Assembly: GCA_964490935.1 (NCBI GenBank)
Contig: CAZBEO010000001.1
Location: 62,001-126,000, forward strand
Length of the DNA stretch: 64,000 bases
Direction of reading: 5' to 3'
From: JAQVYB01 sp964490935
GTDB lineage: Bacteria; Verrucomicrobiota; Kiritimatiellia; RZYC01
The position numbers and the translations under genes are program-made. Each line of letters starts with the position of its first letter. Position 1 is the stretch's first letter. The notes below the pieces were generated by a model, which saw only the letters and a list, made by a program, of their open reading frames with translations, was not told where the DNA came from and did no database searches. Shown one piece after another: positions 52,601-61,093 of the stretch.

Positions 52601-54390
52601 ACCGCCACCTCACGGGCAGGCATACGTATTTCCGCCGTGACCAAGCCATCGCTCTCATTCAGCGTAAAGCTCGCCGCCGCTCCATAGATATATCCCAGGC
52701 GCTCCTTCAGACTGCCCGTGCCAATCCCACCGCGTTCCCCCGGCTCCACCAGACTCCCGTTATTCACAATCCGCAGATGCAGCTCTCCTGCCTGCCGTCG
52801 GGCACCGATGCGGACCTCCAGCGCACCTTCCGGCGGCATACCGTACCGAACCGCATTTTCCACCAGCGGCTGAAGCAGCATCTCCGGCACTTCACACCGC
52901 AACGTCTCGGCATCCACCTCGTAACGCACCTGCAAACTCTCCTCAAAACGCACCTTTTCAATGTCCAGATAGATGCGGATGGACTCCAGCTCTTCTTCCA
53001 GGGAGACCAGGCCGTCCGGCGCGGGCTCGATGCGAAGACGCAAAAACGCCGCCAATTTGCGCACCAGCTCCGGGATACGCTGCGGGGCCTGACGTGCCAG
53101 CGCGTCGATCGAGTTGAGCGTGTTGAACAGGAAATGCGGATTGAGTTGATAGCGCAGTGCCTGAAGTTGCGCCTCGATGGCGGATTGTTCGGAAGCCCTT
53201 GCCCGTTCCTGTTCCCGCACCGCCTGGCGGTGCTGCACCATCACGATGGCCAAAAAGACACTGTAGATAAAGGGCAGCAGCGCATGTTGCAGATACGTCG
53301 GCATCAACATATACGGAATCCAACCCAAGAACTGGGCGTACAGAATAGCCACCACCACCAGCACGAGCAACCAAATCCCTGCAAGCAGGCGATCAATCCA
53401 ACCCCGCGAGTACAATCCCTGGCGCAGCGAAGCAACCGTACCGCTTAGGAAACACACCAGCAGCAACGCCAATAAAACTAAAACTCCCATACGAAACGGC
53501 AACACACCCAGAACAACCACCCCAGCAAGCAGCAACCGCGAAATCCAGTTCAGCACTCGAAGCGGAGGGCATTCTCTCGCCTGACGCTGCACATAAACGA
53601 GCGTGAATTGATAAAAAGCCCAATGCCCCAGCATGCCCCACGACAGCAGCATCTGACGGTTCACCCAAGGCTGCCACGGGCCGCCCAGCCAGTGATAAAA
53701 ACCATTGAAAATCAGATAATACACCATGAACCCCGCCGCAAGCAGCGACAGCAGCAGGTAGAGACGCTCCCGTTGCACCAGCCCATACAGCAACGCCACC
53801 AGAAACATCGCCAAACCGAGCCCCACAAACGTAAAATCCCGAAAATTCCGCCGTGCCGCATAGGCCACATAACTCAGCGCCGTGCCCGCACGTACCGGCA
53901 CCCAAACCGAGCTGTTCGATTGCACTCGCAGAAAAACCCATCTCGACGCCCCCGCAGGCAGCAGAACCGAAACGACCGGATAACGCGTATGTTCGGTTCC
54001 CGCTTCCCGCAGCCGCAGTCCATCCGCAACCTCTTCCACCACCCGATCCCCATCCAGCACGAACCAGCGCACCTCATCCAACCGGGAAATTGGCAGCTCA
54101 ACCAGAACAGACGAATCTCTTGCCGATGGATTCTCCAACCGCAACCGCATCCAGACCGCATCCTGTGAATACCCGAATGCCGGCACCCCGCCGTCCACGC
54201 CCTCAAAGGCGAACCACTCCAGCGCGTCCACATCCCGGACTCCCGTGCGGCCCCCCACATCACGCGCAAACAGGCAGTACGGCACGGCCGACACCATGCC
54301 CGACTCCGGCGTCACGATTAACGGCTTCACCACCGGCAACTCGCCCAGCGCCGTGCCGACGAAAATAACCCAGCTCAATACCCATGCCAT
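52597..54390 (-). CDS. 7TM-DISM sensor histidine kinase (LytS/YehU type)
   Basis: 597 residues from MAWVLSW, which has a GGAAGAG site; an ATG five codons upstream (54405) is an alternative. Signal-like helix at 1-20, then a periplasmic 7TMR-DISMED2-like domain (about 25-180, with QDAVWMRLRLENPS), seven hydrophobic segments (about 195-390), and a cytoplasmic kinase with LRYQLNPHFLFNTLNSI (the phospho-accepting His in NPHFLFN) and an HATPase ending in GTGSLKERLGYIYG. This His_kinase (LytS-like) type pairs with LytTR regulators, and the overlapping gene is its partner. The ligand is unknown; DISM domains often sense sugars or small molecules. Confidence 0.9.
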   Translation of the reverse strand: MAWVLSWVIFVGTALGELPVVKPLIVTPESGMVSAVPYCLFARDVGGRTGVRDVDALEWFAFEGVDGGVPAFGYSQDAVWMRLRLENPSARDSSVLVELPISRLDEVRWFVLDGDRVVEEVADGLRLREAGTEHTRYPVVSVLLPAGASRWVFLRVQSNSSVWVPVRAGTALSYVAYAARRNFRDFTFVGLGLAMFLVALLYGLVQRERLYLLLSLLAAGFMVYYLIFNGFYHWLGGPWQPWVNRQMLLSWGMLGHWAFYQFTLVYVQRQARECPPLRVLNWISRLLLAGVVVLGVLPFRMGVLVLLALLLVCFLSGTVASLRQGLYSRGWIDRLLAGIWLLVLVVVAILYAQFLGWIPYMLMPTYLQHALLPFIYSVFLAIVMVQHRQAVREQERARASEQSAIEAQLQALRYQLNPHFLFNTLNSIDALARQAPQRIPELVRKLAAFLRLRIEPAPDGLVSLEEELESIRIYLDIEKVRFEESLQVRYEVDAETLRCEVPEMLLQPLVENAVRYGMPPEGALEVRIGARRQAGELHLRIVNNGSLVEPGERGGIGTGSLKERLGYIYGAAASFTLNESDGLVTAEIRMPAREVAV

Positions 54391-54612
54391 TCGCACTCTT
54401 CCCATGCGTTGATAATGCGTATGAGTGCCGATGCTTGCAACAAAATATCCCGGCCTCATCGGGTGGTGCAGAACCTCAGAGCACGGCATCCACTGGAAGA
54501 GGATGCTCCGCGAGACGGGATTCTCCGCTCTTTACTCGACAGCAGCGACCATTCGGGGTACAAGCTGTGCCCTGTGCATAGAACGGCTGAACCACATGGA
54601 TTGTGAGCGGTT

Positions 54613-55992
54613 ATGAAAGAATTGCGGATTTTGGTGATTGAGGACGATGCCCTGCTGCGGAAGGCTATTTACGACCGCTTGCGTGCAATGGGACACGACG
54701 TTCAGGCGCGCGACTGCCTGGCGCAGGCCCGGCAGGTCCTCGAAGAAGCGGAGCTGGACCTGCTGCTTTCCGATATGCGGCTGCCGGATGGCGATGGACT
54801 AAAGTTCATCGCCGAGCAAAAAGAGCTGCATCCGGATTTGGAAATGGTGATCATGACCGCCTATGCGGATATTTCCACCGCTGTGGAGGCGCTCAAGGCC
54901 GGCGCGTTTGATTACCTGCCCAAGCCGTTCGAGGATGAGCAGCTCGATAAAATTGTACGTAATGTGGCGGACAAGCAGACGCTGACCCGTCAGGTGACCT
55001 CGCTGAGCGAAATGCAGGTCAAGGAATGCGGAGAGGTGCTCAGCTTCGGCGAGATGATTGGCTCCTCCGTGCTGGTGAAAATTTTCGAGCGGGCGCAACT
55101 GATCGCGCAGGCACCGGACACCACCGCCCTGGTGATGGGAGAAAGCGGAACCGGCAAAGGAATGCTCGCCCGCGCGATTCATCTGTCGAGTCCGCGTGCA
55201 AAAAAACCGTTTTTGGACATCAATTGCGCGGCGATTCCCGAGCAGCTCATGGAAAGCGAACTCTTTGGCTATGAGAAAGGCGCGTTTACGGATGCCAAGC
55301 AGCGAAAGCTAGGACTTTTTGAGGCCGCCGAGGGTGGAACGATGTTTCTGGATGAGATCGGCGATATGGACCTAAAGCTCCAGGGGAAAATTCTCAAGGT
55401 CCTGGAGGACAAGTCGTTTCGGAGGCTGGGTGGAGCAAAATCGGTAAGCGTGGATGTACGCGTGGTGGCGGCTACCAACCGCAATTTGAAAAAGCGGGTG
55501 GAAGAGGGACTCTTCCGGGAAGACTTGTATTACCGCCTTTCCATTCTGCCGATTGTTATGCCGCCGCTTCGAGAACATAAGGACAATATTGAACCGCTGT
55601 CCCGATATTTTCTCCGGTTGCTTTGTGCGCAGATGGGCCGGAAGGTCGCGGGGTTCTCCTCGCAGGCGGTCGCCGCTCTACGTGCCTATGATTGGCCGGG
55701 CAATATTCGGGAGCTGCGCAACGTGGTGGAGCGCAGTCTGATTTTGACGCCCGGCGGAGAGATTGAGCCGGATGTACTCGGCATTCCCTCGACCGGTGCC
55801 CTTCAGCCGGAACTTTCCGCTCCGGCCACTCCGGCGGGAGAAATCCTTCCCATGAGTCTTTCAGAGTGCGAAAAGAAGCTGATTCTTTCCGTTCTTAAAA
55901 GCGTGGACGGCAACAAGAACAAGGCGGCGGAGGTGTTGCAGATTCACCGGACCACTCTGTATAAAAAAATGTCGGAATACGAAATATCCTAG
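54613..55992 (+). CDS. NtrC-family sigma54-dependent response regulator
   Basis: The protein has 459 residues. The receiver domain (about 1-120) has VIEDD, LLLSDMRLPDGDG and LPKPFEDEQ. The AAA+ domain (about 145-375) has Walker A GESGTGKG, the loop GAFTDA in place of GAFTGA, Walker B GGTMFLDEIGDM and WPGNIRELRNVV. A Fis-type HTH ends the protein (NKNKAAEVLQIHRTTLYKKMSEY). It activates sigma54 promoters when phosphorylated. No cognate kinase overlaps it; the divergent 7TM-DISM kinase already has a LytTR partner, so it may be an orphan or belong to the kinase at 59822. The 222 bp between the two genes show no strong promoter. Confidence 0.92.
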   Translation: MKELRILVIEDDALLRKAIYDRLRAMGHDVQARDCLAQARQVLEEAELDLLLSDMRLPDGDGLKFIAEQKELHPDLEMVIMTAYADISTAVEALKAGAFDYLPKPFEDEQLDKIVRNVADKQTLTRQVTSLSEMQVKECGEVLSFGEMIGSSVLVKIFERAQLIAQAPDTTALVMGESGTGKGMLARAIHLSSPRAKKPFLDINCAAIPEQLMESELFGYEKGAFTDAKQRKLGLFEAAEGGTMFLDEIGDMDLKLQGKILKVLEDKSFRRLGGAKSVSVDVRVVAATNRNLKKRVEEGLFREDLYYRLSILPIVMPPLREHKDNIEPLSRYFLRLLCAQMGRKVAGFSSQAVAALRAYDWPGNIRELRNVVERSLILTPGGEIEPDVLGIPSTGALQPELSAPATPAGEILPMSLSECEKKLILSVLKSVDGNKNKAAEVLQIHRTTLYKKMSEYEIS

Positions 55993-56067
55993 AGAATTCC
56001 AGTGGTTTTCGGCATGGAAGCGCTGTCCGAAGGCCATTGTGGCATTCCGGGTGCTACAGGTGAAGCC

Positions 56068-56781
56068 ATGTTGAAGAAGACTACATATAAACGACTTGCA
56101 GCGGCGGGGATCGGTTGCTTCGGCACGCTTGTGCTATCCTTGGCTGCTGTGGCTCAACAAATTACCCCCCCACCGGAAGCCCCCCCGAAGGGGCCGGGTC
56201 GCCTCGTGGAACTCCAGCAGAAGGCGGAAGAACGCGATAAACTGGCCGAAAAATGCAACACACTCGAAGACGAACTCGTGGCCCTTCAACAACAGCTCGG
56301 CGTGGGAGATGAGACTCGTCCGCGTGCCGGGCGGGGGCGGCTGGACTCGCTCGAACGCAAGGCCGCTCAATTTGAGCAGTTGGTCTTGATCAATGAAGCC
56401 AAGACGGACCAGATTCGCCTGCTGGACGAGGAAAACGAAGAATTACGCCTGGCCACAACGGAAACGGAAGAGCAGTTTGTGGGGCTGCAACTTGATTTTG
56501 AGAGCATGGTGCAGTCGAATCAGGTGCTGCAGGGAGTGATCGAGTCGCTGCATCAAACCATTGATCAGCTCCTGCTCGGTAATTTTGAATATTATGAGGT
56601 GCGGGAAGTGGGCGAAACCTTGTATTCCATTGCCGGGCTGCCCATGGTGTATGGAGATACGAACAAAGCCAATCTTCTCATTTCGCCCAACCGCAAGCGC
56701 GTACCCGATCTGAAAAATCTGCAAGCCGGCGATGTGCTGGTGATTCCCCGCTTCCCGGCCAGCGGAAAGTATCTTTGGTAA
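56068..56781 (+). CDS. Secreted coiled-coil protein with C-terminal LysM-like domain
   Basis: 237 residues from MLKKTTYKR; the frame stays open to 56002. A signal peptide or N-terminal anchor (about 12-32, ending VAAVAQQ) is followed by a Pro-rich stretch, then a long charged coiled coil (about 50-180, for example KAEERDKLAEKCNTLEDELV). The C-terminus has a LysM-like pattern (YYEVREVGETLYSIAGLPMVYGDT, then NLQAGDVLVIPRF) at about 188-230. LysM modules bind peptidoglycan or chitin-like glycans. It is the first gene of the operon 56068-62538 and could tie the system to the cell wall. The function is inference. Confidence 0.75.
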   Translation: MLKKTTYKRLAAAGIGCFGTLVLSLAAVAQQITPPPEAPPKGPGRLVELQQKAEERDKLAEKCNTLEDELVALQQQLGVGDETRPRAGRGRLDSLERKAAQFEQLVLINEAKTDQIRLLDEENEELRLATTETEEQFVGLQLDFESMVQSNQVLQGVIESLHQTIDQLLLGNFEYYEVREVGETLYSIAGLPMVYGDTNKANLLISPNRKRVPDLKNLQAGDVLVIPRFPASGKYLW

Positions 56782-56794
56782 AAAGGAGTTCCGT

Positions 56795-57610
56795 GTGGAA
56801 GAAGCACAAACATTATCCTCTTCCGGCCCACGCATCCTCCTGATGGAGGATGAGCCGCTGGCACGCTGGCTGGCCCGGAAAGCCCTCGAAGAAACCGGTG
56901 CGCAGGTGGTGGAGGCGGCATCCTGTGCCGAGGCACTGCGACATCTGGAGACGGTTGCTTTCAATTTGCTGGTGCTGGATTACCGGCTGCCGGATGGAAA
57001 TGGCGCGTCCGTGGCCACCTCGGCACGCGAGGGCGGCTGCCGCTGTCCGATTCTACTGCTGAGTGCCGATGCCGATGACTTCGCCACAGAGGCTTCTGCT
57101 CCTGACTCCCTCTTTTCTGGCGTACTGAGCAAACCGCTCGATGTGGATGAGCTGCAACGTGCCGTGCAGCAGTATTGCTCCCCCTCCGAATCGTCGGCTT
57201 CCGGCGTGGAAGAGGCCACCACGAAGCGGGCCTGGGTGGATCGTTTTTGCGTGATACCCATGCCTCGGCAGATGACGGCGGGCGATCTCTCCGCGCTGGC
57301 TCCCGTTCCTGAAGACAAGGGCTGGATCGCCCTGGACCTTCGCGAAACCGAAAGCATCGAGCCGGAATGCGCCGCCAAACTGGATGCCCTGGCCGAAACC
57401 TGTCTGGCCCTCGGAGGCCGCTTGGCGCTGCTGGGCGCGCAGCCCGAACTGGTTCGTCTGCTTCGAGAACAGGGTGCCCCTCCCGCGTTTGACGCCCTGC
57501 CGGACGTCCGGGCGCTCGAAGCTCTGAGCCGGCGCCTTTCCTCCTTCTGTGAACGCTCGTCCCTGCTCGACGCGGTGATTTCCGCCGATTCGGAGGTGGT
57601 CGAACCATGA
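56795..57610 (+). CDS. Response regulator with C-terminal STAS-like domain
   Basis: 271 residues from a GTG start, five bases after AAAAGGAG. The receiver (about 10-130) has LLMEDEP, the acceptor in LLVLDYRLPDGNG (about Asp55) and LSKPLDVDEL. After a Ser/Ala linker, residues about 145-240 look STAS/MlaB-like (GWIALDLRETESIEPECAAKL, then LALGGRLALLGAQPELVRLL). STAS domains usually bind anti-sigma-type kinases or relay signals. The gene follows the LysM gene by 13 bp and overlaps the TPR-like gene (ATGA), so it is translationally coupled. The coordinate of the STAS assignment is approximate. Confidence 0.72.
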   Translation: MEEAQTLSSSGPRILLMEDEPLARWLARKALEETGAQVVEAASCAEALRHLETVAFNLLVLDYRLPDGNGASVATSAREGGCRCPILLLSADADDFATEASAPDSLFSGVLSKPLDVDELQRAVQQYCSPSESSASGVEEATTKRAWVDRFCVIPMPRQMTAGDLSALAPVPEDKGWIALDLRETESIEPECAAKLDALAETCLALGGRLALLGAQPELVRLLREQGAPPAFDALPDVRALEALSRRLSSFCERSSLLDAVISADSEVVEP

Positions 57611-59805
57611 AAAAATCGACGATCATTCTGGTTCTTTTGCTCTTCCTCGGCACCAGTGCCGGTCTTTATTACGGGTTGACCCGGTACCTCCAAAAAGAAA
57701 AGGAACGAGTGCTTGCGGCACTTGAGGAGGTGGAGGAGCCCGAAAAATCGGAAGAAGAGGAGAGCGACGAGGTGGTAGAACTTCCCTCGGTGACCTACTC
57801 GGAAGCAGATGTGCAGGAGGTGCCGCCTGGTCGGCTTATGGCGTTCGATCAACTGCTGGGCGATGCGCAGAACGAAGCGGCTATTGATCGTTGGGAAATG
57901 TCCAAGGCCCTGCTGCGCAGCGCCATTGACCTGACCTCCAACGCCACCCTGCGCGCCATGGCCGCTCAGGAGATGGGGGCGGTACTCCTTGAAGAAGCCC
58001 AGGTGACACCTTGGCCAAATGCCCTCGCCGCCGAACAATATCTGGAAGGAGCGCTGGAACTGGAGAAGGACCCCGCCCGACGCGAACAGATAGAGGGACG
58101 CCTGCGCGATACGCGGGAAATTCTTTATTCCAGCCAACTGGTGGATATTCCAGAGACCGGCAATCGCTTTCAGATGCTGGATGCCTTGGAAAAGGCGCGG
58201 CCCATGATGCAAACCCCCACCCGGCAGTTGGAATATAAGCTGCGCGAGGCCAACGCCCTCCAGCAAACGGTGCTGAATCCCTCCTGGTTCAAGGAATATC
58301 TCCAGGATCACCCCGAAGAAAACCGAGAAGAGGCCCGAGAGAGCCTTCGTAATGAGGCCATGAGTCAATACCTCGAACTGGCCGAACAGGCTACCGGCCC
58401 CATACGCGACGAGGCCTTTTTCCGTATGGCGGAACTGCAAATGGAGGAGAAAAAATACGATCAGGCCGATCAGACCATCCAGAGCTTCCTCGACAACGAA
58501 CCGATGACGTTTATTCCAGAAACCATGCTGCTGCTCGCACAAATTGCACGGGCCAAAGGCGACCCGCGCCGTGCCAATCACCTGCTTACGCAGCATATTG
58601 AGCGCTATGGAATCACTGGCGATTCCCAAAATCAAATCATGGAAGTTATACGAGAGATGGCGGGGTTGGGCTTTTACCGGGAAGCCGCCGATTCGCTCGA
58701 GGCGCTCACCCGCCAACCGCAGTTGGAAACTAAAACCCATGAACTCATGGCGCAAAGCCAACTGTACCGGGCGGACTATTTTTTTAAAATCAACGAACCG
58801 GGAAATGCCGAGGCCATCTTGAGCGAGCTGGCGACCGGCGATTATCCGCCCGCAATCAAACAGGCCGCCGTATCGCGCCTCTTCGAAACCCAGCTCGCCC
58901 GAAACCAGGGCAATATTGAAATGCTGCTGACGGGTATTCAGGCCGTCGAGTCCGACCCGGAAAACGAACATGCCAAGAATATCCTGATTCAGATGGCACG
59001 AACGGTGGAGCAGATGGGGCTGCCGGTCTATGCGCAGGAAATCTATGACAAAATCGCCCTGCTCGGCATGGCCGCCGCGCAGAACGCCGACGCCACCAGC
59101 GCCGTTCCACTTTCCATCGAGGCCGCCACACTCGGCACGGCACGATGTTATTTCAAAGAAGGAAACGACCTGAAAGCCGATTACCTTTTCCGAAAAATAT
59201 GCAATAACTACGACGTCGGAGCGCTTCAGTCCGAAGCCGCCTTCTGGTGGGCCCAGATCGCCTTTCGTAACGATCAGCTTCAGGAGGCTTCGCGGCGCCT
59301 CGGCCTAATGGACCTCTCCTCGCTGCCGCCCGATTTCACCGCCAAAGCCAAAATCCTGGATCAGTTTATCAACATCCGGCTGGGCATCAGCAACGAGGAA
59401 GTGATTGATCCGGTGCTGATCGACCTGGCGACCTTGACCGACGTCGATCGCGAATTTATCCGCACCTATTATCCGGCCTTTTTCGACCTGTGGGAAAAGC
59501 GGGATAATCTGAAAGCCATGAAGCGCTGGTATGAAGGAAGCCGCGTCAGTCCGCATCGCGAAGACGTTCCGTTGGATGATTTTTTTCTGCGCATTGCCAA
59601 CGTCATCCTTGAAAATGGGACGCTGAACGATCTGATTGCCTATCTGGACAGTCCGGACGATCTACTTCCGATCGAACAGCAGGAACAGCTTCAGGCCGAC
59701 CTCTGGATTCCCTTTCTCAAAAATATTCGACAGCTTGAGCTGACTAATCAGGGAATCAAATTGGCCCTGAATGAACTCTACCGAAAACGACGGGGCATCC
59801 GCTGA
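57607..59805 (+). CDS. TPR-like repeat protein with N-terminal membrane anchor
   Basis: The protein has 732 residues. A single N-terminal transmembrane helix (IILVLLLFLGTSAGLYYGL) is followed by a very acidic stretch (EEVEEPEKSEEEESDEV). The rest is alpha-helical, with TPR-like repeats such as RDEAFFRMAELQMEEKKYDQ and EAAFWWAQIAFRNDQLQEA. No catalytic motif is seen. The shape suits a periplasmic or cytoplasmic scaffold for protein-protein contacts. It is coupled by ATGA overlap to the receiver-STAS gene and precedes the histidine kinase by 16 bp. No known family is recognised beyond the TPR pattern. Confidence 0.75.
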   Translation: MKKSTIILVLLLFLGTSAGLYYGLTRYLQKEKERVLAALEEVEEPEKSEEEESDEVVELPSVTYSEADVQEVPPGRLMAFDQLLGDAQNEAAIDRWEMSKALLRSAIDLTSNATLRAMAAQEMGAVLLEEAQVTPWPNALAAEQYLEGALELEKDPARREQIEGRLRDTREILYSSQLVDIPETGNRFQMLDALEKARPMMQTPTRQLEYKLREANALQQTVLNPSWFKEYLQDHPEENREEARESLRNEAMSQYLELAEQATGPIRDEAFFRMAELQMEEKKYDQADQTIQSFLDNEPMTFIPETMLLLAQIARAKGDPRRANHLLTQHIERYGITGDSQNQIMEVIREMAGLGFYREAADSLEALTRQPQLETKTHELMAQSQLYRADYFFKINEPGNAEAILSELATGDYPPAIKQAAVSRLFETQLARNQGNIEMLLTGIQAVESDPENEHAKNILIQMARTVEQMGLPVYAQEIYDKIALLGMAAAQNADATSAVPLSIEAATLGTARCYFKEGNDLKADYLFRKICNNYDVGALQSEAAFWWAQIAFRNDQLQEASRRLGLMDLSSLPPDFTAKAKILDQFINIRLGISNEEVIDPVLIDLATLTDVDREFIRTYYPAFFDLWEKRDNLKAMKRWYEGSRVSPHREDVPLDDFFLRIANVILENGTLNDLIAYLDSPDDLLPIEQQEQLQADLWIPFLKNIRQLELTNQGIKLALNELYRKRRGIR

Positions 59806-59821
59806 AGAACGGCATGAACAT

Positions 59822-61093
59822 ATGAGTGAAAAAGAAAAGAAACTGCAGGCTCTCATGAAGCAGCAATGGACGGATGGCGAGCTGCTGACCGGCATTAAGA
59901 AAGCCTTTGATCTCTTCGATGAGCAAAGCAGTCTGCTTCAGCATTCCTTTGAGAATCTGAAAAAGGACCTCGCCCGGGCCAATCAGCAATTAAATGAGAA
60001 GAATGCCACCCTTTCGGAAAAGGTCGAAGAGTTGCACCAGATGACCGGGCGACTCGAGTGTATTCTTGAAAGCATCGGTGATGGTGTGCTGGTGGTGGAC
60101 CCCAATCTCTGCGTGGAGCGTACGAATCCCGCCTTCCTGAATCTGCTGGAGAAAAAGAGAAAAGAGGTGGAGCGGCGTGCCTATTCCGAGGTGATGGAGG
60201 ACCTAGGCAATCCCAAGGCCATTCAGGAGGCGATTCGGAAAGGTAAAGTGGTGTTTGATCAGGAACGGGTGTGCAGAAAGGGCGATCACACCATCACCGT
60301 ACTCGCCGGCATTGCACCGGTTCGTTCCACCGATGGAGAAATTATCGGCGCGGTGGAAGTCCTGCGCGACATTACCCCCCTGCGGCTGCTGCAAGAAAAA
60401 ATGCAGCACCAGCAGCGCATTGCCGCCCTCGGCGAGATGGCCGCCAGTGTGGCCCATGAAATACGCAATCCCCTAGGCACCATCGAAGGCTTTGCCCGCC
60501 TCTTGAAATCCGACCTCGACAAGGACGGCTTCGAAAATCATTCCCGCATGGCCACCAAAATCATCGCAGGCGTAACCAACCTGAATTATGTGATCACCAA
60601 CCTGCTGACGTATGCGCGTCCGCTTTCCCTGCAGAACGATGTCTTTGATGTCGGCATGCTGCTCGCGAGCGTGGAAGACCTGCTGGGCGGAATCGCCGCG
60701 CAGCACGGAGTGGTGCTGGAGTTCAAACAGTCCGGAAAAATGCATACAGTTAGCGGCGATATACGCCAGCTCCGTCAGGTGCTGGTCAATCTCGGGCGCA
60801 ACGCGGTGGAGGCCTGCGTGGGGCGCGAAGACGGGCACGTCACCATCCGTTCCGAAGTCAGAAAGCGCAGCGCCCTCTTCACGGTTTCCGATACGGGTTG
60901 CGGAATTCCGAAAAAAGATATACATCATGTCTTCGATCCTTTCTTTACCCGGAAGGATGCCGGGACCGGGCTGGGGCTTTCGCTGTGTCATAAAATTGTC
61001 ACGGCACACGGAGGTGAAATCACCGTGGAAAGCCAGACGGGATCGGGTACGGAATTCACGGTCACCATACCGCAGGCGGGAGCAGCAATATGA
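59822..61093 (+). CDS. Soluble PAS-domain sensor histidine kinase
   Basis: 423 residues from MSEKEKKLQ; an ATG at 59771 would overlap the upstream gene by 35 bp. An N-terminal coiled coil (about 30-85) precedes a PAS domain (about 86-200, with ILESIGDGVLVVDPN and VRSTDGEIIGAVEVLRDIT). HisKA has MAASVAHEIRNPLGTIEGFA (His at about 218), and the HATPase has NLGRNAVEAC, DTGCGIPKKD, GTGLGLSLC. There is no transmembrane helix, so it senses a cytoplasmic signal or binds the membrane-anchored partner upstream. It overlaps the NtrC-type regulator (ATGA), its probable partner. Confidence 0.92.
   Translation: MSEKEKKLQALMKQQWTDGELLTGIKKAFDLFDEQSSLLQHSFENLKKDLARANQQLNEKNATLSEKVEELHQMTGRLECILESIGDGVLVVDPNLCVERTNPAFLNLLEKKRKEVERRAYSEVMEDLGNPKAIQEAIRKGKVVFDQERVCRKGDHTITVLAGIAPVRSTDGEIIGAVEVLRDITPLRLLQEKMQHQQRIAALGEMAASVAHEIRNPLGTIEGFARLLKSDLDKDGFENHSRMATKIIAGVTNLNYVITNLLTYARPLSLQNDVFDVGMLLASVEDLLGGIAAQHGVVLEFKQSGKMHTVSGDIRQLRQVLVNLGRNAVEACVGREDGHVTIRSEVRKRSALFTVSDTGCGIPKKDIHHVFDPFFTRKDAGTGLGLSLCHKIVTAHGGEITVESQTGSGTEFTVTIPQAGAAI

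Noticed and set aside
56980..58971. 663-codon open frame on the minus strand
   Set aside because: Antisense to the receiver-STAS and TPR-like genes, which form a tight operon with proper starts.
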